Below, in pieces: positions 1 through 7,754 of a stretch of 64,000 nt of DNA. The notes beneath the pieces are model-generated. The model did not search any database, had not been told where the DNA came from, and saw only the letters and a list, made by a program, of their open reading frames with translations. This DNA comes from Solicola gregarius. GTDB taxonomy: Bacteria; Actinomycetota; Actinomycetes; Propionibacteriales; Nocardioidaceae. How positions within the stretch are numbered: position 1 is the stretch's first letter; every line of letters begins with the position of its first letter. Location of the stretch: the NCBI RefSeq assembly GCF_025790165.1, contig NZ_CP094970.1, positions 3,906,001 to 3,970,000 of the forward strand, written 5' to 3'. The position numbers and the translations under genes are program-made.

Positions 1-492
1 GAACCCGTGCGCTTGCAAGAACGCGCCGAGCGTCGGGCCGGCGCTGTCGGAGGAGCTCTCGGCGAGAAGTGCGCGCGCTGCGCTGTGGAACCGGCGGATC
101 TCTGTCAGCAGCCGCACGAACCGTGGTCGTACGGCATTGCGGGGTTGTGCGAACACGCCCGATAGCCCTCGCGCGCCGGCGTACTCGAGCCCGCAACCGT
201 CGCAACGGACGCTCATCGACATCTCGGTTGGCTGGGTCCGGACACCGAGCTCGTCGAACAGCCTGGTGAGCAGCGGGTACGTACGCCGGTTGTGCACGAT
301 GAACCCGCTGTCCACAGCCACGACCTGTCGTCCGAGTGCGACGTCGTGGGTGTGCGCGTGTCCGCCGAGTCGTTCGTCCGCCTCGTACAGGGTCACGGCG
401 TACCGGTGCTGCAGGAGGTACGCCGTCGTCAGTCCCGCGACGCCGGACCCGACCACCGCGACGCGCGGTCGCTGCTCCCTGCTCATTGCCAT
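1..492 (-). CDS. FAD-dependent amine-oxidase-like oxidoreductase (3' end outside window)
   Basis: The open frame reads from a start at 492 (or the in-frame ATG at 486) to the window edge, giving 164 residues without a stop, so the C-terminus is missing. The N-terminus carries an FAD-binding Rossmann motif, VAVVGSGVAGLTTAYLL, followed by an acidic residue ending the second strand (YEADERLGG) and the segment VDSGFIVHN. This is typical of the predicted NAD/FAD-binding amine-oxidase-like family. The gene is divergent from sigK, and a SigK-type promoter lies 39-66 bases upstream. In Mycobacterium tuberculosis the sigK region contains a related oxidoreductase (Rv0449c) in the SigK regulon, often next to cyclopropane-synthase-like and DUF1365 genes that may lie just outside this window. 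The substrate is unknown. AGAGG before ATG 492 is a reasonable ribosome binding site. Confidence 0.8.
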   Translation of the reverse strand, partial: MAMSREQRPRVAVVGSGVAGLTTAYLLQHRYAVTLYEADERLGGHAHTHDVALGRQVVAVDSGFIVHNRRTYPLLTRLFDELGVRTQPTEMSMSVRCDGCGLEYAGARGLSGVFAQPRNAVRPRFVRLLTEIRRFHSAARALLAESSSDSAGPTLGAFLQAHGF

Positions 493-530
493 CTCGACCT
501 CTCGTACCCTGATCACCACTCCTGTCCGGT

Positions 531-558
531 GTTCGGAGCCCACGATGTCGGCGGATTG
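531..558 (-). promoter_or_regulatory. SigK-type promoter for the FAD oxidoreductase
   Basis: Read on the minus strand, CAATCC (558-553) and CCGAAC (536-531) are separated by 16 bases. The published mycobacterial SigK consensus is CCATCC-N16/17-CCGAAT. The position puts the transcript start about 30-40 bases before the start codon. It was found by eye and not tested statistically. Confidence 0.6.
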
Positions 559-612
559 GTCCGTACGCGTGACCAGCAGCGCGAGCGTCGCGACCGACGC
601 CGATCCGGCGAC

Positions 613-639
613 CAATCCGGGCCCGCGGATGCGTCGAAC
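613..639 (+). promoter_or_regulatory. SigK-type autoregulatory promoter for sigK-rskA
   Basis: CAATCC (613-618) and TCGAAC (634-639) lie 15 bases apart, about 43 bases before the sigK ATG. This is a weaker match to the SigK consensus than the divergent site, in spacing and in the first base of the -10 element. The paired arrangement on both strands supports both sites. Confidence 0.5.
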
Positions 640-681
640 GGGTAGTAGCGCGAGAATTCGTCCGACGAGCGAGGAGAGCCC

Positions 682-1266
682 ATGCCGAAGCTTCGGGTTG
701 TGCCCGACGCATCCGGCGAGCCCGGCGATGCGATCGGTACGTTGCTCAACCGTGCGTCCCGCGGAGACGTGGCCGCGTTCGAGCGGATCTACGATGAGCT
801 CGGGGGAGCCGTCCTCGGGATCGCCGTGCGAGTCCTTCGCAATCGTGCGATCGCCGAGGAGGTAGCCCAGGAGGTCTTGGTCGAGGTGTGGAGGCGGGCC
901 GCGCGTTACGAACCGGAGCGCGGATCCGGCAAGAGCTGGATCATGACCATTGCGCACCGGCGCGCGGTCGACCGCGTACGTCACGAGCAGGCGATGGTCA
1001 ACCGCGATGTCAACGCCGCGACCGCGGCCGGGTCGCGCCCGTTCGACGAGGTGAGCGAGACCGTGGAGACCGGACTCGAGCGCGAGCAGGTCCGGCGCTG
1101 CCTCGACGGGCTCACCGACCTGCAACGCGAGTCGGTGGCCCTCGCGTACTACGACGGCTACACCTACCGAGAGGTGTCGCGCCTGCTCGACTCGCCGCTC
1201 GGAACCATCAAGACCCGAATGCGCGACGGTCTGGCCCGGCTGCGCGACTGCATGGGGGTGGCGTGA
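682..1266 (+). CDS. sigK: ECF RNA polymerase sigma factor SigK
   Basis: This 194-residue protein has sigma region 2 at about residues 25-95 (RNRAIAEEVAQEVLVEVWRR, then SWIMTIAHRRAVDRVR) and region 4 at about 135-190 (LTDLQRESVALAYYDGYTYREV with the recognition helix GTIKTRMRDGLARLR). It should redirect core RNA polymerase to a small regulon. The identity as SigK rests on three things: the overall sequence, the anti-sigma gene overlapping its stop codon, and the two SigK-like promoters in the divergent upstream region. The ATG at 682 is preceded by GAGGAGAG. In the family, release from the membrane anti-sigma factor is controlled by regulated proteolysis. What the signal is here cannot be read from the sequence. 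Confidence 0.9.
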   Translation: MPKLRVVPDASGEPGDAIGTLLNRASRGDVAAFERIYDELGGAVLGIAVRVLRNRAIAEEVAQEVLVEVWRRAARYEPERGSGKSWIMTIAHRRAVDRVRHEQAMVNRDVNAATAAGSRPFDEVSETVETGLEREQVRRCLDGLTDLQRESVALAYYDGYTYREVSRLLDSPLGTIKTRMRDGLARLRDCMGVA

Positions 1267-2012
1267 TGTCCCACGACATCGATGCGCATACGCTCGCCGT
1301 TCCGTACGCGCTCCACGCGCTTCCGGACGACGAGGCCGCGCAGTTCGAGGAGCACCTGTGGCTGTGCTCCTCGTGTCGCGACGAGGTCGACGAGGTACGC
1401 GAGGTTGCTGCCCGCCTCGGCGCCGCCGAGTCCATCACGACGCCCGTCGAGCTGCGACGGCGTGTGCTCAGTGAGATCGCCGAAGTACGGCCGCTTCCGC
1501 CCGTCATCTCCGAAGGCGAGCCGGCACCGGCCGTCCGGCACGACGGAGCGCGGCGTTGGTGGCCGCGGATCGCGACCGGCGTCGCGGCCGCGCTCCTCGT
1601 CGTGGTGGGTGTCATGACCTCGGTCCTGGTCGACCAGTCCCGCGAGCTCGACGACAGCTCGGACCTACGCGCGGAGATCGGTCGCGTCGCGGGCGCACCG
1701 GATATGCAGCAGGCGTCCGGCAAGGTCGACGGCGCCCGGGTCATCGCGCTGTCCTCTCGTACGCAGAACACGACGGTTCTGTTCTCTACCGGCATGGAGG
1801 CCCCGCCCGACGGCAAGGACTACCAAGCCTGGTTCATCGACGGCGATCGGATGCGCTCGGCCGGAGTCATCGACGAGGACGATGACGGCGTACGCCCGCT
1901 GGTCGCTGCCGGCCTCGACGATGCCGCCCAGCTCGGTATCACCGTGGAGCCGGACGGAGGCTCGGAGCAGCCGACGACAAACCCCCTGGTGGTCATGGAT
2001 CTGGAGTCGTAG
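1266..2012 (+). CDS. rskA: Anti-sigma-K factor RskA
   Basis: The ATG at 1266 overlaps the sigK stop (ATGA), indicating translational coupling. The 248-residue product has a cytoplasmic N-terminal anti-sigma domain with a zinc-finger-like His/CxxC motif (EEHLWLCSSCRDE, about residues 29-41). A single transmembrane helix follows (about 101-121, IATGVAAALLVVVGVMTSVL), then an extracytoplasmic RskA domain containing the family signature around KDYQAWFIDGDRM. It holds SigK inactive at the membrane until cleaved. The gene converges on the LuxR regulator gene with only 14 bases between them and no obvious hairpin there. Confidence 0.9.
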   Translation: MSHDIDAHTLAVPYALHALPDDEAAQFEEHLWLCSSCRDEVDEVREVAARLGAAESITTPVELRRRVLSEIAEVRPLPPVISEGEPAPAVRHDGARRWWPRIATGVAAALLVVVGVMTSVLVDQSRELDDSSDLRAEIGRVAGAPDMQQASGKVDGARVIALSSRTQNTTVLFSTGMEAPPDGKDYQAWFIDGDRMRSAGVIDEDDDGVRPLVAAGLDDAAQLGITVEPDGGSEQPTTNPLVVMDLES

Positions 2013-2026
2013 CCGGCCCGCACGGA

Positions 2027-4945
2027 TCAGCGGACGGGCGCGTCACCCACCAGGGCGCGACCGACCGCGGCCGCCTCGCCGCGGGTCGACACCTCGAGCT
2101 TCGCGAGGATGTTCGACACGTGCACGCTTGCGGTCTTGGTGCTGATGAACAGCCGCTCGCCGATCTGTCCGTTGGTGCAACCGTCGCAGACGAGGCGAAG
2201 CACCTCGTGCTCGCGCGGTGTGAGTCCGTTGTCGGTGCCCGGCCGGTCGTCGAACCCGGCGCGGCGACCGAGGTCTTCGACCTGCCCGACGAGGAGTCTT
2301 GCGCCCAGCTTCTCGGCCGCGGTGCGTGCATCGTCGAGGGCTGCCGTGGCGGCGGCACGCTCACCGCGCTCGATGTACGCGTTGGCTCGCCGCATCCGCG
2401 CGTACGCGGTCACGTAGGCGGGTAGCCACGGGGCTCGTACGACGGCGTCCCACGCAGCGGGGTGCCCGGTGTCGGCGAGCTCGGCCTCGAGGACGGCTCG
2501 CCACGATGGTGCCGGGCCCCAATCGCCGATGACGTCGAGTTCGGTGCGCAGTCGCCGCGCGTCGGCAGCGATGTCGGCACCCTCGGTGCGGCGTAGAGCG
2601 AGAGCGCGTGCTCCCGTCGCGATGAGTGGAAGGTCGTAGCCCCACAGGCGCCGGGTGTCGTCGAGGCAGGTCGCGACCGCCGCCCATGCGGTGTCCGCGT
2701 CGTCGTGTGCGAGCGCGATCTCGGCGGCCGCCCTCGACGTCGGGATCGAGTACTGCGGGTCGACGTCGGCCCGGCCTGCGATGCTGCGGATGTCGGCGAA
2801 GGTGCGTTCGGCGTCGTCGATGTCGCCCTGCCAGGTGCGCAGTGACGTACGTAGTGCCGTGAGCTGCCAGAAGTGCCGCATCGGCGGGTTGAGCTCGAGA
2901 CCGCGCATGATCAGACGGTCGGCGGACTCCCAGCGACCGAGCGCGACGAGGGGTTCGGCGGCGTTGCCGAGGATGATCGCGCCGAGCGTACGCGCGCGCC
3001 CGGCCAACTTGGCGTCGTCGATCCCCGCCTTCGCGATGCGTGCGGCCTCCTCATAGCGGCCCAGCAGGCAAAGGGCATCGGAGGCATTCACGTGGTACGA
3101 GAGCACTGCCCCCGGCGACGCGGCCGACTGGAGTGCCTTGGCGCGTTCGAGGGTCGCGAGGCCGGTCTCGATCTCGCCGAGCTGTACCTCGGCCGATCCG
3201 ACCAGGGTCGTCGCCTTGAGCACGATGTCGGTGGCCCCGACTCGCTCGGCGGCCTCGACGGCGCGGATGCGCAGCCGCTTCGCGGCGACGAGGTCGCCCG
3301 CCATCAGGTTGCGTGCGCCCATGGTCGACAGCAGCCGTGCCCGGGAGAACTCGTGGCCTTCGGGAGGGAGCGCATCCAACGTCGCCTGCAGCTCGTCGAC
3401 CGATGTGGGCCGGCCGAGGTCGCTGAGGATGCGGGACCGCTGGAGCACCAGCTCGGTGCGCATGTCTGGGTCGACGTCGTCGCCGAACTCACGCATCGCG
3501 GCGTCGCCGAGCGTCAGGGCGCGTTCGAGCTCGCCGGCATGCGTGGCCCTCGACGCGGTTCGGACCAGGAGTGAGGCGTGGTCGGTGCCCGACTCCGTCT
3601 CGGGCTCCGGTACGAGGTCCCAGAGCTCGAGCACCCGCTCGAGCGCGAACTGCGCCTCGGGGTACGCGTACTTGTTCGCCGCGTGGTCGGCGGCGTCGAG
3701 GTACGCCCGGAACGCGCCGGCGTGGTCGCTCGCCGCGAACAGGTGGTACGCGCGTTCCATCACCGAGGCGGCGGGGTCGGAGTCGATGGGGTTGGCGAGT
3801 GCGTCTGCGAAGCGCCGGTGCAGCCGCGCATGCTCACCGGGCAGGGTGTCGTCCTGGACCGCCTCGCACAGGAGCGCATGCCGGAACGCATAACCGTCGC
3901 CCTCGACCTTGAGCACGTTCGCCGAGACTGCCTCGCGTAGAGACTCGTCGAGCTCGGACGGTGCCAGGTCGGTTGCCGCGGCGAGCTGCCAGTGCGCCAC
4001 CCGACCGGTCTGGCCGACGGCCACGACGCGCAGCAGCTCCTGGGTCTGGTCGGACAGCCGCTCGATGCGTACGAGCAGCAGGTCGCGGAGCGAGTCGGGC
4101 AGTCCGACGGGTGAGCCGTCGTACTCGGCGCCCGCGAGCTCCTCGACGAAGAACGGAAGGCCTTCGCTGCGTCGGTACACGCGCTCGGTCACGTCGGGGT
4201 CGGCCGGGCGACCCCAGATCTCGGCCAGCTGCCGGGCGACGTCGGCCTTGTCGAGGCGGGGGACGAGGACGCGTCGAACGGCGCGCAGGCGGTCGAGCTC
4301 GGCAAGGAAGGGTCGCAGGGGATGGGTCCGGCTCATCTCGTCGGTGCGATACGTGAGAACGAGCAGCAACGGCGCGCCCGCGAGCGCGCGGATAGCGAAA
4401 CGCAACAGGTCGCGGGTCGACCCGTCTGCCCACTGGAGGTCCTCGATCACCACGACGAGCGGATGCTCGGCGGCCGCCCGCTCGAGCACGAAGGTGACGA
4501 CCTCGAAGAGCCGACCACGGCCGGGGTCGGTCGCCGGGTCGTCGAGCTCGAGCTCGGGGATCAACCGGGAGAGTGCGCCGGCGCCCGCGCCGGCCCAGCG
4601 CACCACGCTGTCCGTGCCGAACTCGGCGATCATCGAGCGGATCACGCCGGCGAGCGAGGTGTACGCGAGCCCGTCGCTGCCGAGCTCGACACAGTGACCG
4701 GTGTGCAGACGTACGTCGTCGGCGAGCCCGTCGGCGAACTCGGAGACGAGGCGGGTCTTACCGGCACCCGCCTCGCCTCCGACGAGGACGGTCACGGCAT
4801 GCCCGTCGCGGGTCGCGGCGAGCGCGTCGCGCAGCCCGCCGAGCTCGGCCTCCCGGCCGACCATCGCGGGACTCACTGCCGGCGGCGTCATGCCCGCCAT
4901 TGTGTCACCGTTGACCCAAGCGCCTGCGGCTCTGTCGGCGTTCAC
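2027..4945 (-). CDS. Large ATP-binding LuxR-family (LAL) transcriptional regulator
   Basis: The 972-residue protein follows the LAL layout. An N-terminal AAA-type ATPase domain has Walker A GGEAGAGKTRL (about residues 56-66) and a Walker B-like stretch LVVVIEDLQWAD. A long helical, TPR-like central region follows. The C-terminal LuxR helix-turn-helix begins at GLTPREHEVLRLVCDGCTN and contains the recognition helix TKTASVHVSNILAKL. Such proteins usually activate catabolic or secondary-metabolite genes in response to a small inducer. The first ATG is listed. MAGMTPP, 15 codons later, is an equally possible start, since the first residues are poorly conserved-looking. Target genes are unknown; the small gene upstream on the same strand may be co-transcribed. 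Confidence 0.88.
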   Translation of the reverse strand: MNADRAAGAWVNGDTMAGMTPPAVSPAMVGREAELGGLRDALAATRDGHAVTVLVGGEAGAGKTRLVSEFADGLADDVRLHTGHCVELGSDGLAYTSLAGVIRSMIAEFGTDSVVRWAGAGAGALSRLIPELELDDPATDPGRGRLFEVVTFVLERAAAEHPLVVVIEDLQWADGSTRDLLRFAIRALAGAPLLLVLTYRTDEMSRTHPLRPFLAELDRLRAVRRVLVPRLDKADVARQLAEIWGRPADPDVTERVYRRSEGLPFFVEELAGAEYDGSPVGLPDSLRDLLLVRIERLSDQTQELLRVVAVGQTGRVAHWQLAAATDLAPSELDESLREAVSANVLKVEGDGYAFRHALLCEAVQDDTLPGEHARLHRRFADALANPIDSDPAASVMERAYHLFAASDHAGAFRAYLDAADHAANKYAYPEAQFALERVLELWDLVPEPETESGTDHASLLVRTASRATHAGELERALTLGDAAMREFGDDVDPDMRTELVLQRSRILSDLGRPTSVDELQATLDALPPEGHEFSRARLLSTMGARNLMAGDLVAAKRLRIRAVEAAERVGATDIVLKATTLVGSAEVQLGEIETGLATLERAKALQSAASPGAVLSYHVNASDALCLLGRYEEAARIAKAGIDDAKLAGRARTLGAIILGNAAEPLVALGRWESADRLIMRGLELNPPMRHFWQLTALRTSLRTWQGDIDDAERTFADIRSIAGRADVDPQYSIPTSRAAAEIALAHDDADTAWAAVATCLDDTRRLWGYDLPLIATGARALALRRTEGADIAADARRLRTELDVIGDWGPAPSWRAVLEAELADTGHPAAWDAVVRAPWLPAYVTAYARMRRANAYIERGERAAATAALDDARTAAEKLGARLLVGQVEDLGRRAGFDDRPGTDNGLTPREHEVLRLVCDGCTNGQIGERLFISTKTASVHVSNILAKLEVSTRGEAAAVGRALVGDAPVR

Positions 4946-4951
4946 GGGCGG

Positions 4952-5134
4952 TCACGCCACGCGGCGCACCGCGTGCCTGATGCGGGTGAAGGAGATCCGT
5001 GGCCGGGTACGCCGGCCGCTGGGCCTCGGCGTTCGGGCGAGACGGCTTCGGCGGGCGGCCTCGAGATCGCGGGCACGGTACTCGAGCGTCTCGCGGGCCA
5101 TCATCTCGTTGAGTATCGGCTGGTTGAACGACAT
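4952..5134 (-). CDS. Small basic hypothetical protein
   Basis: This predicted 60-residue protein starts MSFNQPILNEMMARETLEYR. Its C-terminus is strongly basic and arginine-rich. AGGGAG lies about 9 bases before ATG 5134, making this start better than an in-frame upstream one at 5209. It ends 6 bases before the LuxR-family gene on the same strand, so the two may form an operon. There is no signal peptide and no recognised domain. It might bind nucleic acid or an acidic partner, but that is only inferred from charge. Short proteins of this kind are common beside actinobacterial regulators. Confidence 0.5.
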   Translation of the reverse strand: MSFNQPILNEMMARETLEYRARDLEAARRSRLARTPRPSGRRTRPRISFTRIRHAVRRVA

Positions 5135-5237
5135 TTCGAAGACTCCCTGAGCAACTCGTTCGGACTCCCATAAGAGTCGTCGCTGAGGTAGCCGTCGCAC
5201 ATCGGACAACTGCCCTATCTTGAGTCGCTCCGGGGTA

Positions 5238-5283
5238 CCTTAGGCGCCGTTCTCGCCCGGGTTTCGGGCTAAGACGCCTGAGG
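5238..5283 (-). terminator. Nested hairpin, likely terminator of the exporter gene
   Basis: An outer stem, CCTTAGGCG/CGCCTGAGG (one mismatch), encloses an inner stem, GCCCG/CGGGC. It lies directly downstream of the minus-strand exporter gene and before the small basic gene. No clear U-tract follows, as is usual in actinobacteria. Confidence 0.5.
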
Positions 5284-5304
5284 GGCCAGTGAACCTGACG
5301 CGGG

Positions 5305-6909
5305 TCAGTGGGCGGGCTCGAGCTCGGGTTCGGGCGCGGCAGACTCGTCGGCGCCGGCCGGCGTCTCCGACTCGTCGGGTACGGCCGCGCTCGGCTCGAG
5401 GTGGCGCAGCGTGGCGATCGCCACTGCGGCGAGTACGAAGAACGCGATCGCTCCGATGCCGGCGGCCGTGGTGAGCCCGGCCGTGAAGGCCTCGCGGGCC
5501 GAGTCGAGCAGCTCGACGCCAACCGAGCCCGGCAGCTGCTCCGCGACCCTGACGGCCCCCTCGATCCCTTCCCGCGCGGCGGAGTCCGCATCGGCCGGTA
5601 CGCCCGCAGGCACCGAGATCCGGTCGCGGTACACCGCCGTCCCGATGCTGCCGATCGTCGCGACGCCGAAGGCGATGCCGAACTCTCCGGCCGTCTCGGA
5701 CAGGGACGACGCCGAGCCGGCCTTCTCCGGCGGCGCGGTGCTGACGATGATGTTCATGCCGAGCGCGCTGGGCAGCGCGATGCCGAGGGAGGCGATGATG
5801 AACGCGCCGATGATGATCCAGCCGCTGCCGCTGCTGTCCACCTGGGTGAGAAGGGAGAATCCGAGGCCCGTGATCACCAGGCCGGCCGCCATGACGTACG
5901 CGGGCCGGATCTTGCGGATGAGCTGCGGCGCGAGCATCGACGCGATCGCCATCGCGACGTTGATCGGGACGAGTCGAAGGCCCGCCTCGAGCGGCGACAG
6001 CCCTTCGACCAGCTGCAGGTACAGCGTGACGAGCAGGAACGAGCCGCCCATGATGGTGCCGGCCACCAGGTTGAGCCCGAGCGTCGCGCTGAACGCACGG
6101 TTGGCGAACAGGCCCATGTCGAGCAGCGGGTCACGCAGGCGGCCCTGTCGGCGTACGAATGCCACGGCGAACGCGATACCGATCGCGAGCGCGACGGTCG
6201 GCTGCGTGGCGAAGCCGTCCTTGGCGAGCTCTTTGAGCCCGTAGATCGCAGGCAGGATGGCGATCAGGGACAGGCCGACGCTGAACAGGTCGAGGCGACC
6301 GGCGTTCGGGTCGCGGTGCTCCGGAAGCAAGGCCGGACCGGCCGCGAGCAGGATCAGCATCACGGGTACGCCGAGCAGGAACGCGGTGCCCCAGGAGAAC
6401 GACTCCATCAGCACGCCACCGACGAGCGGCCCGACCGTCATGCCGCCCATGAAGCAGCTGAACCAGACGCCGATCGCGGCCCCGCGCTGGTGCTCGTCGT
6501 GGAACATGTTCCGGATCAGTGCGAGCGTCGACGGCATCAACGTCGCTCCCGCGATCCCCATCAGGGCGCGGGTGGCGATCAGCATCTCGGCGCTGTTCGA
6601 GTACGCCGCGAGGACCGACGCGACGGCGAAGGCAGCGCCGCCGATGAGCAGCAGTCGGCGTCGTCCGATGCGGTCGCCGAGGGTACCCATCGTCACCAGG
6701 AAACCGGCGACCATGAAGCCGTAGATGTCCATGATCCACAGCTGTTGGGTGCTGCTCGGGTCGAGATCGGCGCTGAGCTTGGGCAGCGCGAGGTAGAGGA
6801 CGCTCATATCGAGCGACAGCAGCAGCGTCGGCAGGGCCAGGACGGCGAGGCCGATCCACTCGCGTCGCCCGGCGCGGGCGGCCGGTTCGGTCGTCGTTGT
6901 CGTGCTCAT
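5305..6909 (-). CDS. DHA2-family MFS drug exporter
   Basis: The 534-residue integral membrane protein has about 14 predicted transmembrane segments. DHA2 signatures are present: motif A-like GDRIGRRRLLLIGG, motif C-like GVWFSCFMGGMTVGPLVGGVLME, and motif D1-like LDMSVLYLALPKLSADL. It probably exports toxic or antibiotic compounds using the proton gradient. ATG 6909 (MSTTTTTEPAARAGRRE) has GGAAAGAG upstream and is preferred over an in-frame start at 6945. The C-terminal tail is acidic and Pro/Glu/Ala-rich. The gene is divergent from an HxlR-family regulator across an unusually AT-rich segment with repeats, so local control by that regulator is likely. Confidence 0.85.
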   Translation of the reverse strand: MSTTTTTEPAARAGRREWIGLAVLALPTLLLSLDMSVLYLALPKLSADLDPSSTQQLWIMDIYGFMVAGFLVTMGTLGDRIGRRRLLLIGGAAFAVASVLAAYSNSAEMLIATRALMGIAGATLMPSTLALIRNMFHDEHQRGAAIGVWFSCFMGGMTVGPLVGGVLMESFSWGTAFLLGVPVMLILLAAGPALLPEHRDPNAGRLDLFSVGLSLIAILPAIYGLKELAKDGFATQPTVALAIGIAFAVAFVRRQGRLRDPLLDMGLFANRAFSATLGLNLVAGTIMGGSFLLVTLYLQLVEGLSPLEAGLRLVPINVAMAIASMLAPQLIRKIRPAYVMAAGLVITGLGFSLLTQVDSSGSGWIIIGAFIIASLGIALPSALGMNIIVSTAPPEKAGSASSLSETAGEFGIAFGVATIGSIGTAVYRDRISVPAGVPADADSAAREGIEGAVRVAEQLPGSVGVELLDSAREAFTAGLTTAAGIGAIAFFVLAAVAIATLRHLEPSAAVPDESETPAGADESAAPEPELEPAH

Positions 6910-6985
6910 CGCTCTTTCCAATCGTGTTCGTCTGTGGTGTCTCACGCCTAGGTCGTACGGGGCGAGCCAGAATCGACATTCGCAG

Positions 6986-7057
6986 GCAGTTAGAAATTAA
7001 CACTGGCAAGTTAGAAAATACAACCATTAGATTAGATATTCTGACAACGAGGTTGTA
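6986..7057 (+). promoter_or_regulatory. AT-rich divergent promoter with repeated putative operator
   Basis: Between the exporter and the HxlR gene, GTTAGAAA occurs at 6989-6996 and 7010-7017, two helical turns apart. A perfect inverted repeat, TACAACC (7019-7025)/GGTTGTA (7051-7057), flanks a TTAGATTAGATATT segment. The block is strikingly AT-rich compared with its surroundings. It is probably where the HxlR regulator binds and both promoters start. Confidence 0.55.
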
Positions 7058-7068
7058 CAGTGCGAGTC

Positions 7069-7743
7069 ATGACGAGCAAGCGGAGCTACCACGACGCATG
7101 CGGGATGGCGCATGCGCTCAACCTCGTCGGTGAGCGTTGGGCGCTGCTGGTCGTACGCGAGCTGGTGCTCGGGCCCCGACGATTCACCGACCTGCGACAG
7201 GCACTGCCGGGCATCAGCGCGAACGTCCTGACCCAGCGGCTCACCGAGCTCGAAGGGTTCGGCGTCGTCGTGCGCAGGCGACTCGACCCGCCCGCCAGTG
7301 CGTGGGTCTACGACCTGACCGAGTGGGGCCACCAGTTGGAGCCGGTCATCGGCAAGCTCGGGCAGTGGGGCGCCCGGTCACCATTGCTTCCGCGCGACGC
7401 GGCGCTGAGCGTGAACTCGTTCATCTTGTCCCTGCGCAACATGTTCGATCACGCCGCGGCAGACGGCGTGACCCTGCGGGTAGACCTTCGCGTCAGCGGC
7501 CAGCCGTTCCATGCGTACGTCTCGGACGGCACGTTCGAAGCCGACGCGGGACCGGCGACCGACCCCGACGTCACCATCGAGGGCGACCAGAACGATCTCG
7601 CCTCGGTGGTGTACGACGGGCGCGACCTCGATGAGGCGGTCGACGCAGGCGTCATGCGCTACGCGGGGGAGCGAAAGACACTCGAGCGGTTCCTGGCATT
7701 GTTCTCGTTGCCGGCACCGGCACCCGTGCCGGCCAGCGACTGA
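7069..7743 (+). CDS. HxlR-family transcriptional regulator with SCP2-like C-terminal domain
   Basis: The 224-residue protein begins with an HxlR-type winged helix. Typical segments are CGMAHALNLVGERWALLVVRELVLG, FTDLRQALPGISANVLTQRL and a wing ending in VVRRRL (residues about 10-75). The last about 95 residues resemble the small SCP2/sterol-carrier fold appended to some HxlR proteins (VTIEGDQNDLASVVYDGRDL) and may bind a hydrophobic ligand. The gene is divergent from the DHA2 exporter, so it is a plausible local repressor responding to the exported compound. ATG 7069 is preferred over an in-frame ATG three codons upstream. The next gene, an amidohydrolase, starts 11 bases later and may be co-expressed. 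Confidence 0.85.
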   Translation: MTSKRSYHDACGMAHALNLVGERWALLVVRELVLGPRRFTDLRQALPGISANVLTQRLTELEGFGVVVRRRLDPPASAWVYDLTEWGHQLEPVIGKLGQWGARSPLLPRDAALSVNSFILSLRNMFDHAAADGVTLRVDLRVSGQPFHAYVSDGTFEADAGPATDPDVTIEGDQNDLASVVYDGRDLDEAVDAGVMRYAGERKTLERFLALFSLPAPAPVPASD

Positions 7744-7754
7744 AGGGATCCCCG

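Noticed and set aside
5308-6951. A 547-codon plus-strand frame opposite the first exporter
   Set aside because: Its composition is highly charged and it has no ribosome site. The membrane protein on the other strand has clear MFS motifs.
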